From Gammaproteobacteria bacterium (GTDB lineage: Bacteria; Pseudomonadota; Gammaproteobacteria; Steroidobacterales; GCA-2729495): DNA of 64,000 bases. How positions within the stretch are numbered: position 1 is the first letter of the stretch; each line of letters opens with the position of its first letter. Positions 17,346 to 24,624 of the stretch are shown here, in pieces. Both the position numbers and the translations under genes were made by a program. The DNA is taken from positions 1 through 64,000 of the forward strand of contig JASLMV010000016.1 of NCBI GenBank assembly GCA_030746435.1, given 5' to 3'. The notes below the pieces were generated by a model. It did no database searches, was not told the DNA's origin, and saw only the letters and a list, made by a program, of their open reading frames with translations.

Positions 17346-17894
17346 ATGCTAAAAAAGCTTCTACTCCTCGGCCTCCTCAGAGACCAGCGCATGCACGGCT
17401 ACGGCCTGATGGGCTACCTTAAGCTGCATGAAACCAGCGGCTCTGCGATCGGCAAGTCGAATGCCTATCGCCTGCTGCGCGTGATGGAAGATGAGGGGCT
17501 GATAAAAAGCTCCGCAGAAAAAGAAGGGAACAGGCCCGAGCGGCGTGTATACGAAGTAACGGCGAAGGGCGACGAGTATTTTCTCGACAATCTCCGCGAG
17601 ATGCTGGCGACGGATACAACCTCCGACCAGCCTGGTATTTCGGTACTGGAATTTGTCGATTCTCTTGCCCCCGATGTAGCCGCCGAACATTTAGCGGCGC
17701 GGCGGGCGCACGTGGCCGCACGACACTCCGTACTCGCCGGGCTGCCGGATGACGTCAAGGCATATTTACCGGCACTCGAACTGAAGCTGCGCATAACCGA
17801 GGTAGAACTCGAATGGCTCGATGCCAAGTTGGCGAAACTGCATGCGCTGCTCGACACTGAATCATCCGTAAACCGGAAACTGGGAACGGGATAA
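17346..17894 (+). CDS. PadR-family transcriptional regulator
   Basis: This 182-residue cytoplasmic DNA-binding repressor has the PadR winged-helix in residues 1-85 (LLLLGLLRDQRMHGYGLM, then NAYRLLRVMEDEGLI, then RRVYEVTAKG). A C-terminal dimerisation helix region follows to 175. Members typically respond to phenolic or other small hydrophobic molecules. Its stop and the start of the DUF1838 gene share TAATG, so it heads the downstream catabolic operon. It is the only intact, clearly recognised transcriptional regulator in the window. Confidence 0.9.
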   Translation: MLKKLLLLGLLRDQRMHGYGLMGYLKLHETSGSAIGKSNAYRLLRVMEDEGLIKSSAEKEGNRPERRVYEVTAKGDEYFLDNLREMLATDTTSDQPGISVLEFVDSLAPDVAAEHLAARRAHVAARHSVLAGLPDDVKAYLPALELKLRITEVELEWLDAKLAKLHALLDTESSVNRKLGTG

Positions 17895-18808
17895 TGAACG
17901 CAGACCAGGGCAATAGCCAAGGTGACGGTAAGCAAATTGCTTACGGTTACGGGCCGGCTATCGAAGGCCCGTACCTCGACCTCCGCACAGGCCGGGGCAA
18001 CCAGCTCGCTTATGCGCGCATCCAGGGCGACATTAATTTTGGTGCGCAGAAGTACTACTGGTTCAAAGGATCGGTCATGGCGAACCGGCCCGGCGAGAAA
18101 ATCCAGGACCTGTTCGGCGCCGAAGGCTTCGGTGTTATCAGGCTTAAGGAACTCGAGGACGGCGGCATACAACGGATGGCGCGGCAGATAGGCCTTATAA
18201 CCGACCTGCGCTCCCGGGAAATCCTGCACGAATGGCACAACCCCTATATCGATGAAACGGTCGAGGTTGTGCATGTAGCGATGGAGCCCGTGCATTACAA
18301 GATCGAGGAGTTTTTCCCCACGCCACCCACCTACGGCACCGTGAACGGCGAGCCACCGCCCAAAATTCCGTTTGTACTCCCGTGGTATCAGCACGGCGAC
18401 TGGCTGGACATGCAGCTGAACCTGCACATGGCCTACCCCAATCCCCTGCAGCCGGAAGAATGGCCCCGCGAGTCAGCGGGAGAAACCGCGATTGCTTCGG
18501 AGTTATTTACCCACCATGTGCGGGCTGACGACATGCAAAATCCGGGTATCACCTCGCTCGACTACCTGGGCAGCTGGTCAAGGGTTACCCCCTGGCTACC
18601 GTGGATGCTGATGGGTCAGCAACCGGGCCACTGCAGCTATGTCGCATTTATGGGTACCTGTGCTCATCCCGCGGACGTGCTGAGTAAACCGGTTATGGAT
18701 TACGCGGAAAAGCACTACGGTCGGTATTTCGACGCCCCCGAGAGCGTCGACGGACCGAGCCTTTCAGACCTGCAGCACTACGCGAAGGATCGCAAACCAG
18801 CACCGTGA
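17894..18808 (+). CDS. DUF1838 family protein, cytoplasmic copy
   Basis: The 304-residue protein of unknown function aligns along most of its length with the protein at 38021-39016. Shared landmarks are FGAEGFGVIR/FGVQGFGVVR, the block EEWPRESAG/EVWPRESAG and LGSWSRVTPWLPWM versus SGTWTRVGPWLPWM. These match the DUF1838 family, which often accompanies catabolic genes. Unlike its paralogue it has no signal peptide and would stay in the cytoplasm. It overlaps padR by TAATG and precedes a GST gene by 26 bases. Confidence 0.75.
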   Translation: MNADQGNSQGDGKQIAYGYGPAIEGPYLDLRTGRGNQLAYARIQGDINFGAQKYYWFKGSVMANRPGEKIQDLFGAEGFGVIRLKELEDGGIQRMARQIGLITDLRSREILHEWHNPYIDETVEVVHVAMEPVHYKIEEFFPTPPTYGTVNGEPPPKIPFVLPWYQHGDWLDMQLNLHMAYPNPLQPEEWPRESAGETAIASELFTHHVRADDMQNPGITSLDYLGSWSRVTPWLPWMLMGQQPGHCSYVAFMGTCAHPADVLSKPVMDYAEKHYGRYFDAPESVDGPSLSDLQHYAKDRKPAP

Positions 18809-18834
18809 GCGACAACTAAAGAGGCGTAACGCAA

Positions 18835-19554
18835 ATGATAGACCTGTATTTCTGGCCCACGCCAAACGGATGGAAAATTTCCATCATGCTCGAGGAATGC
18901 GGCCTGCCGTATAACGTCGTTAAAACCGATATCGGACGCGGAGACCAGTTCAAACCCGAGTTCATCGAAATATGTCCGAATAACAAGATTCCGGCGATCG
19001 TCGATCACGACGGTCCGGACGGGCCAATATCGATTTTTGAATCCGGCGCGATTCTTATTTACCTGGCTGAGAAATCAGGCCAGTTCATGCCGGAAGACCC
19101 CCGGGGCCGTAATGAAGTACTGCAATGGCTGTTCTGGCAGGTCGGCAACATCGGACCCATGGCGGGTCAGTTCGGATACTTCCGCAACTACGCCGAAGAA
19201 AAAGTTGAACACGCCATTCAACGCTATGCGAAGGAATACGATCGCTGCCTGGGCGTCATGAACCGGCGGCTGGAAGACCGGGAGTATCTCGCCGGTGACT
19301 ATTCGATTGCGGACATGGCTACGGTCCCATGGACGCGCTCCTACGAGCGACTGGGCGTGGATATTGCTCCATTCCCCAAAGTGAAACGCTGGCTCGATGC
19401 GATCAACGAACGACCAGCGATAGCAAGGGCCTACGAGATCGGGCTCGACTGGTTCCGAAATAAGGGTATGCCGGACAAGGAAAGCCGCAAGCATTTATTC
19501 AATCAAAGTGCGGACAGCGTTGATCAGGCTATCGACAAGGCTGCGGACGCCTGA
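18835..19554 (+). CDS. Glutathione S-transferase (YfcG/GstB-like)
   Basis: This 239-residue two-domain cytosolic GST has an N-terminal thioredoxin fold starting MIDLYFWPTPNGWK. It contains the cis-Pro motif NNKIPAIVDHDGPDG and glutathione-binding FESGAILIYLAEKSG. The all-helical C-terminal domain contains YLAGDYSIADMATVPW with the N-capping Asp. The motifs around PTPNGWK resemble YfcG/Ure2p-type enzymes, which act as disulfide-bond oxidoreductases. It has an AGAGGCG ribosome site eight bases before ATG. It lies between the DUF1838 and Rieske genes and could open or isomerise a product of the oxygenase. Confidence 0.92.
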   Translation: MIDLYFWPTPNGWKISIMLEECGLPYNVVKTDIGRGDQFKPEFIEICPNNKIPAIVDHDGPDGPISIFESGAILIYLAEKSGQFMPEDPRGRNEVLQWLFWQVGNIGPMAGQFGYFRNYAEEKVEHAIQRYAKEYDRCLGVMNRRLEDREYLAGDYSIADMATVPWTRSYERLGVDIAPFPKVKRWLDAINERPAIARAYEIGLDWFRNKGMPDKESRKHLFNQSADSVDQAIDKAADA

Positions 19555-19570
19555 CAGGGGAGAAACAATC

Positions 19571-20719
19571 ATGTTTATTAATTTCTGGTATGTAGCAGAG
19601 AAGAGCGAGAACGTCACCGACGAACCGGTAGGCGTACGCATGCTGGGTCAGGACTTCGTCCTGTTCCGGGATTCGACAGGCGAAGTGCGTTGCCTGAGCA
19701 ACATTTGCACACATCGCGGCGGCGCACTGGCGGGCGGCAAAGTAGTCGATGGCTGTGTGGAGTGCCCGTATCACGGCTGGCAGTTCGACGGGGATGGCAA
19801 CTGTACACGCATTCCGTCACTCGGCCTCGACGGAAAGATTCCCAAGCGCACACGGGTGGATTCATACCCAACGCAGGAGCGTTACGGCCTGGTCTTTGCA
19901 TTTCTGGGCGACCTGCCGGAAGAAGAACGGCCGCCGATCATGGAATGCAAGGAGTGGGGTCAGGAAGGCTGGCGCGCCACGACTTTGGTTTTTGACTGGG
20001 ATTACGACTACAAGCGTTCAGTCGAAAATGCGCTCGATCCCGCGCACAACGAATTTGTGCATACGACGCATATAGACAGGAAAAAGAACAAACCGTTTCA
20101 GGTTCCCGATCTTGACCTGATTAACACCGACTGGGGCACGGGCTTTCATATTGAAATGCCGGCACCGGCCATGTTCGAGGAGAAAATGGCCGACACGGCC
20201 GACCGTCATGAGCCAAGTATTTTCCATATACGTGCGGGTTACCACGGGGTATCGAGTTTCTGGACGTACATCGAGCCGACACCCAAGTTCATCCGCCGGC
20301 AACATTTCTATGAAACGCCGGTTGAACGGGGCAAGACCCGGATTTTTGCCATAGACATGCGCAATGCCATGCTGAATCCTTACGACGACAAGCGCATGGT
20401 TTACATGGACACGCTTGTGGCTAACGAGGACGGTGACGTGCTGCTCGATGTCCGGCCGGTATTGCAACCAACCAACAATATCAAGGAAAATTTTGTGCCT
20501 GCCGACAAGCATATTGCTCACTACCGCGAGAAAATTAAGGAATGGGAGGCAATGGGCTGGCGCATCGACCAGGACGAGGTTGCGCGCAACGAGCATCAGG
20601 TTGCCTACGCTATACCCTGCCCTGACCGGCGCAACTCGAAGAACTGGACCCTGGACCCGGTGCCCCTCATACAGGCAACAAGCGGTGGCGCGGATATGAA
20701 GATAGCAAGCGCCAATTAA
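19571..20719 (+). CDS. Rieske non-haem iron oxygenase, copy 1
   Basis: The 382-residue oxygenase has a Rieske [2Fe-2S] site C46-T-H48 and C65-P-Y-H68. The catalytic iron region NALDPAHNEFVH gives the two His ligands and the bridging Asp. It resembles the PaO/VanA-type single-component oxygenases in length and layout. Two paralogues are at 30464 and 62151; shared landmarks are the N-terminal INFWY and the C-terminal CPxRRNSxNW. A start at 19571 is preceded by GGGGAG, and an in-frame upstream start would overlap the GST gene. No reductase or ferredoxin is encoded next to it, so electrons come from elsewhere. It is probably cytoplasmic. Confidence 0.92.
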   Translation: MFINFWYVAEKSENVTDEPVGVRMLGQDFVLFRDSTGEVRCLSNICTHRGGALAGGKVVDGCVECPYHGWQFDGDGNCTRIPSLGLDGKIPKRTRVDSYPTQERYGLVFAFLGDLPEEERPPIMECKEWGQEGWRATTLVFDWDYDYKRSVENALDPAHNEFVHTTHIDRKKNKPFQVPDLDLINTDWGTGFHIEMPAPAMFEEKMADTADRHEPSIFHIRAGYHGVSSFWTYIEPTPKFIRRQHFYETPVERGKTRIFAIDMRNAMLNPYDDKRMVYMDTLVANEDGDVLLDVRPVLQPTNNIKENFVPADKHIAHYREKIKEWEAMGWRIDQDEVARNEHQVAYAIPCPDRRNSKNWTLDPVPLIQATSGGADMKIASAN

Positions 20720-20764
20720 AACCGGACCCGAACCGGCCAGAAAAACAAGACAAGGGGAAATCAC

Positions 20765-21235
20765 ATGAGTGACGACTGGCGATATCACAAAATCACCCGC
20801 GAGACCGCGGAAACTTACAAGGTACCGAGCGGCGAAATAACCTATTTTCTTTCCACTGCGGCGGAAACAGATGGCAAGATCACCGTGTTTGATGCGTACT
20901 TTCCCAAAGGCAGCGGCGTTCCCTGGCATATACACAAGATAGACGAAGAGTTATTTTTTGTTATCTCGGGAAAATACAAGATCGGCGTCGGGGAGGAAGA
21001 ATTCGAACTGGGAGTCGGAGAGATGGCGATTGCGGGCATCGATGTGCCACGGATGTTCGAAGCAATTACCGACGATGCGTGGATAATTGTTATTAATTCA
21101 CCCGCAGGGCCGGCAGAAAATTTCATTCGTTATATGCAGAACCTGGAACTGACAGGCCCGCCAGGGCCTGAAGTGTTCGAGCACTGTGAGAAGGAGTTTG
21201 GGGTTGTTTTCGGTAAAGGCGACGAATCCTGGTAG
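20765..21235 (+). CDS. Single-domain cupin protein
   Basis: The 156-residue protein has a clear cupin barrel in residues 40-110: PWHIHKIDEELFFVISGKY supplies the H-x-H and Glu metal ligands and ELGVGEMAIAGIDVPRMFE closes the barrel. Metal-dependent isomerase, dioxygenase or sensor roles all occur in the family. AGGGGA precedes the ATG. It follows the Rieske gene by 45 bases in the same operon. The aligned metal ligands make an enzyme or metal-binding role more likely than for the bicupin at 6939. Confidence 0.82.
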   Translation: MSDDWRYHKITRETAETYKVPSGEITYFLSTAAETDGKITVFDAYFPKGSGVPWHIHKIDEELFFVISGKYKIGVGEEEFELGVGEMAIAGIDVPRMFEAITDDAWIIVINSPAGPAENFIRYMQNLELTGPPGPEVFEHCEKEFGVVFGKGDESW

Positions 21236-21401
21236 AGAAACCCCAGGCGGCAAAGTACTAGTATCCGCGCAGGACAGGATGTCCCAGTGCCGCGGAGCAC
21301 AAGGATGTGCGAAAGCGGCCTTTTTCGCCGACGCTCGCCTTGTCTTGCATCCACATACCGACGTTTCATCACAACTGCCAGCTGATTCAGAGACCTGAGT
21401 T

Positions 21402-22223
21402 ATGCGAAAGCTTGTGATTTGTAGTCCGATTTTGATATTAGTCGGTGCTCTCTCTGCTTGTGCGACAACCAATAGTACACAGCAGGTGAGTTTCGACCCT
21501 GATGCACCCACGGTATTTATCGCCGGTTCCAGTCGTGGTCTCGGGCTGGAGTTTGCCCGCCAGTATGCGGCCAGGGGTTGGAACGTCATCGCGACCGCGC
21601 GCCGGCCGGAAGCCTCGGAAGGACTGCAGGCGCTGGTCGCAGAATATCCGAATGTCGTCCTCGATGTCCTCGATGTCACGAAGCAGGCAGATGTTCAACG
21701 GGTTGCCGAACGCTTCCGGGATCAACCCATCGACGTACTGATAAACAGCGCGGGCATCTGGGGCGACCTGCAGGCACAAACCTTCGGCACGCTCGACTAC
21801 GAAGCTTATGAGTGGATTTACGAGGTCAATGCGCTTGGGCCACTCAGGGTTACCGAGGCGCTGATCGAGAACATCAAAGCCAGCAAGCAGAAAAAGGTAA
21901 TTACGCTGGGCGGCGGCATGGGCACACGAAAGACCGTTGAGCAGGCGCCACCGGGCCACTACTGGTATCGCATGTCCCGTGCGGCTAACCTGATATCGAT
22001 GGCAATTATTCAGAGACAATACAAAAAGCAGGGCATAATCATCGGGATTATTTCACCGGGTAAAGTCGATACCCAGATGTTGAAAGATTCCGGCTGGCCT
22101 GCACATTTCAAGAAAATCAGTGCTAAAGACAGCGCCGGGTATGTCATTGAACAGATTGCTCAGCTCACACCCGAGAAAGGCGGTGAGTTAATCAACTATG
22201 ATGGGAATGTTATTGGCTGGTAA
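21402..22223 (+). CDS. Predicted outer-membrane lipoprotein of the short-chain dehydrogenase fold, degenerate active site
   Basis: This 273-residue protein starts with a lipoprotein signal ending in the lipobox LSAC (Cys20), followed by Ala, which by the Lol rule favours the outer membrane. The rest is a Rossmann SDR: GSSRGLGLEF nucleotide loop near 45-55 and INSAG. The active site is altered: the catalytic Ser region reads ITLGGGMG and the YxxxK motif is YRMSR, with Arg for Lys. An NAD(P)-using enzyme outside the cytoplasm is unexpected, so it may be a binding or scaffold protein. A paralogue with intact YxxxK and its own lipobox is at 56802. It is in the PadR operon, after a 166-base gap. 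Confidence 0.85.
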   Translation: MRKLVICSPILILVGALSACATTNSTQQVSFDPDAPTVFIAGSSRGLGLEFARQYAARGWNVIATARRPEASEGLQALVAEYPNVVLDVLDVTKQADVQRVAERFRDQPIDVLINSAGIWGDLQAQTFGTLDYEAYEWIYEVNALGPLRVTEALIENIKASKQKKVITLGGGMGTRKTVEQAPPGHYWYRMSRAANLISMAIIQRQYKKQGIIIGIISPGKVDTQMLKDSGWPAHFKKISAKDSAGYVIEQIAQLTPEKGGELINYDGNVIGW

Positions 22224-22229
22224 CTCGTC

Positions 22230-22910
22230 ATGCCTGACAACATACTACTGTTCGGTGGTACCGGGAGAACGGGACTGGAGATCGCGAAGCTGCTCGTCGC
22301 ACGCGGTGACAAAGTTACTGCGGTCGTGCGCCCCGGCTCCGATTCAGCCGAACTCGAAACGGTGGGGGTAAGCCTGCTTACCGGCAATCCGCTCGAGGAG
22401 GGTCCGGTGCAGCAGGCTTTTGGATCGGATACCTATAGAGCGGTGATCAGCACGCTGGGTCACCGGCGCGGCGAACCGGCGCCGCGTGCGGACCTTGCGG
22501 GTACGGAACTGATCGTCGATGCGGCCGTGCAGTATGGTGTTACCAGGATGCTGATGGTCACCATGATAGGTACAGGGGACAGTATTGGTGCCGTATCGGA
22601 CAAGGTCATCGAATTCCTCGGCGATGCCATCGAAGCGAAGACAGCGGCCGAGGCGAAGCTAAAAGACAGCGGCCTGGATTTCACGATCCTGAGACCGGGT
22701 GGACTAACCGGAGACCCCGCCACCGGCACCGGAGAGAAAATTCTTGATACCAGTGTGATGGGCGTAATCACCGCAGCGGATCTTGCCCGCCTGGTTGTCG
22801 AATGTCTGGACGATGACGACACAATCGGTCAGACCTATCACACTATCGATCCGGAAATAAAACAACCCGCACCCTTGCAGCGTGGCGAAGATTTACCGGC
22901 AAAGAAATAA
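22230..22910 (+). CDS. NmrA-like NAD(P)-binding protein
   Basis: The 226-residue cytoplasmic protein has a Rossmann loop LFGGTGRTGLEIAK at the N-terminus and the atypical-SDR ending TILRPGGLTGDP near residue 150. The sequence matches the NAD(P)H-binding NmrA/HSCARG class (redox sensors, flavin reductases and isomerases). There is no YxxxK. It begins six bases after the lipoprotein SDR stop and ends 31 bases before the nitrilase start. A flavin- or quinone-reductase role in this operon is possible but unproven. Confidence 0.85.
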   Translation: MPDNILLFGGTGRTGLEIAKLLVARGDKVTAVVRPGSDSAELETVGVSLLTGNPLEEGPVQQAFGSDTYRAVISTLGHRRGEPAPRADLAGTELIVDAAVQYGVTRMLMVTMIGTGDSIGAVSDKVIEFLGDAIEAKTAAEAKLKDSGLDFTILRPGGLTGDPATGTGEKILDTSVMGVITAADLARLVVECLDDDDTIGQTYHTIDPEIKQPAPLQRGEDLPAKK

Positions 22911-22941
22911 TACTCAAAACCACTATCTATAGAGGAAAGCA

Positions 22942-23997
22942 ATGATTCAATCGTGGACGGCGACCTGCGTACAGGTTTTGAACCATACCGTAAATCACGT
23001 ACAGACCCGCGAAGAAGCGATGGAAATCGTAAACCGCAGTCTTGACCGCTGGGAAATACTGATCCTCGGCGGTATCGCACCGGGGCAGGCACGCCCTAAC
23101 AACCCAAACCAGTTATTGCTCTTTCCCGAGTTTGCGCTAACGGGTTTTCCTATTCTTGAAAGTGCAGATGAGTGGATTGAAAAAGCCTGTTTCGAAATTC
23201 CCGGCCCGCAAACCGAACGGCTACAGAAAATTGCCCAGACCCACAGACTCTACATTGGAGCTAACTCTTACGAACGTGACGAAGCCTGGCCCGGAATCTA
23301 TTTCAACTGCTCCTACCTGATCGACCCGACGGGTGAGATTATTTTGAAGTACCGGCGCATCAACACGCTGCACTCAGTATCGCCACATGACCTGATGGAC
23401 AAGTACCTCGATATGTACGGTATCGAGGGTACCTTCCCGGTTGCCGACTGCGAACTCGGCAAGATCGCGATGATGCCCTGTGCCGAGATCATGTACCCCG
23501 AAGCAGCCCGCGCTTTCATGATGCGTGGTGCAGAAGTCATCCTGCATCCGACCAGCGACAGCGGCGCGATGGACCTCTGGGCCTGGGAATCGGCTAAACG
23601 AGTGCGGGCCGCCGAAAACATGGTTTACCTCGTGTCCTGTAACGCCGGTGGCTCGGTCGGGGGGGCAATCCCCGGCAACTTCAACATGGGCCATTCGAAA
23701 ATTTTCGATTTCAACGGCCGCCTGCTCGGAGAATCGGGCGGTCCCGGCGAAACGGTATTGCCATCGGCGACCATCGATATCGAGGAACTGCGGCGTGAAC
23801 GTACCGATTGCATGGCTTACAACCGCATACTGAGCCAGCGCCATGATATCTACCGCGCTGTTTACGATGCGGCGCTGTTTATTGCGCCGAACGCCTACCT
23901 GGAGAACCGTATGCCTTCACGCAAGGCATCAGTCGACCTGCTTCGGGACAGCCTTAAAAATGCAACCGAACGTGGCAGCGTTACAGCACCAGAATAA
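22942..23997 (+). CDS. Nitrilase/carbon-nitrogen hydrolase family protein, intact catalytic triad
   Basis: This 351-residue protein has the E-K-C triad: Glu in FPEFALTGFP, Lys in ILKYRRIN and Cys in CAEIMYPEAAR. The end GHSKIFDFNGRLLGESGG resembles aliphatic amidase/nitrilase members. The reaction would be hydrolysis of a nitrile or amide C-N bond. It is cytoplasmic, and GAGGAAAGCA precedes the ATG. The paralogue at 34850-35923 has Ser at the Cys position. It is in the PadR operon with the unknown 24013 gene following by 15 bases. Confidence 0.93.
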   Translation: MIQSWTATCVQVLNHTVNHVQTREEAMEIVNRSLDRWEILILGGIAPGQARPNNPNQLLLFPEFALTGFPILESADEWIEKACFEIPGPQTERLQKIAQTHRLYIGANSYERDEAWPGIYFNCSYLIDPTGEIILKYRRINTLHSVSPHDLMDKYLDMYGIEGTFPVADCELGKIAMMPCAEIMYPEAARAFMMRGAEVILHPTSDSGAMDLWAWESAKRVRAAENMVYLVSCNAGGSVGGAIPGNFNMGHSKIFDFNGRLLGESGGPGETVLPSATIDIEELRRERTDCMAYNRILSQRHDIYRAVYDAALFIAPNAYLENRMPSRKASVDLLRDSLKNATERGSVTAPE

Positions 23998-24012
23998 GTG
24001 GAGGATATAAAT

Positions 24013-24615
24013 ATGTCAGACAAAAAACCTGCTATCGAAAGCCTGATGGGCGAGCGGGGCCGTTTACGCACCGCCCACGAAATGCTGAAAGCCGCATTGG
24101 AAACCGACACCCGCGACTATTCCTTTATCCCCTTCTATATTGCAGTCGCCAACTACATGGAAGCATCTATGGGTCGGCTTAATGAGCAGGATATAAAAAT
24201 GCTCGGCCGGCTTACCGAGAAACTTGGCAGCGCTACCCCGGAGGAGGAAGAAATCATCGCCGAAGTACACCGGCGGCTTGACGGCAACCGGGAACATCTG
24301 AAGAAATTCCTTGCATGCAGGACAGCCCTGGCATCCAACCAGGATGATGATAAAAGTATCGCCGATTATGAGGTGACGAGTCACGCTTATATCGACTACA
24401 TCCACAACCGGATGGGCCACCATGCGCCGAGTACCGACATTGCACGAAAGCTATTTGATGAATCCGACTGGATCGATATTGCAGATATAGATGAAGAATA
24501 TTTCGCAAGAGAAAAGGAGCTCTATAAAGAGCTGCTTGAGACGCGCCCGGAAAGTGTACCGCTCGGTATGGCAGCCGAGGAGTACGTAGAACAGTACCGC
24601 ACCGACAGAGGCTAA
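24013..24615 (+). CDS. Hypothetical protein, 200 aa
   Basis: This protein is not recognised. It looks largely helical and charged, with clusters such as TPEEEEIIAEVHRRLDGN and a His-rich stretch NRMGHHAPSTD near the middle. There is no signal or membrane segment. ATG at 24013 has GGAGG eight bases upstream. It is the last gene of the putative PadR operon, directly after the nitrilase gene, and converges with the minus-strand gene at 24625. A metal- or cofactor-binding helper for the preceding enzyme is possible. Confidence 0.65.
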   Translation: MSDKKPAIESLMGERGRLRTAHEMLKAALETDTRDYSFIPFYIAVANYMEASMGRLNEQDIKMLGRLTEKLGSATPEEEEIIAEVHRRLDGNREHLKKFLACRTALASNQDDDKSIADYEVTSHAYIDYIHNRMGHHAPSTDIARKLFDESDWIDIADIDEEYFAREKELYKELLETRPESVPLGMAAEEYVEQYRTDRG

Positions 24616-24624
24616 GAGTCAGCG

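Noticed and set aside
17465-18427. Minus-strand frame opposite padR and DUF1838
   Set aside because: The plus-strand genes are clear; the minus frame is serine/alanine-rich filler without motifs.
21236-21401. Possible third REP-like copy or small RNA
   Set aside because: Only a 12-base word and related short words are shared; there is no clear stem or full-length match, so it is mentioned only as a partial relation.
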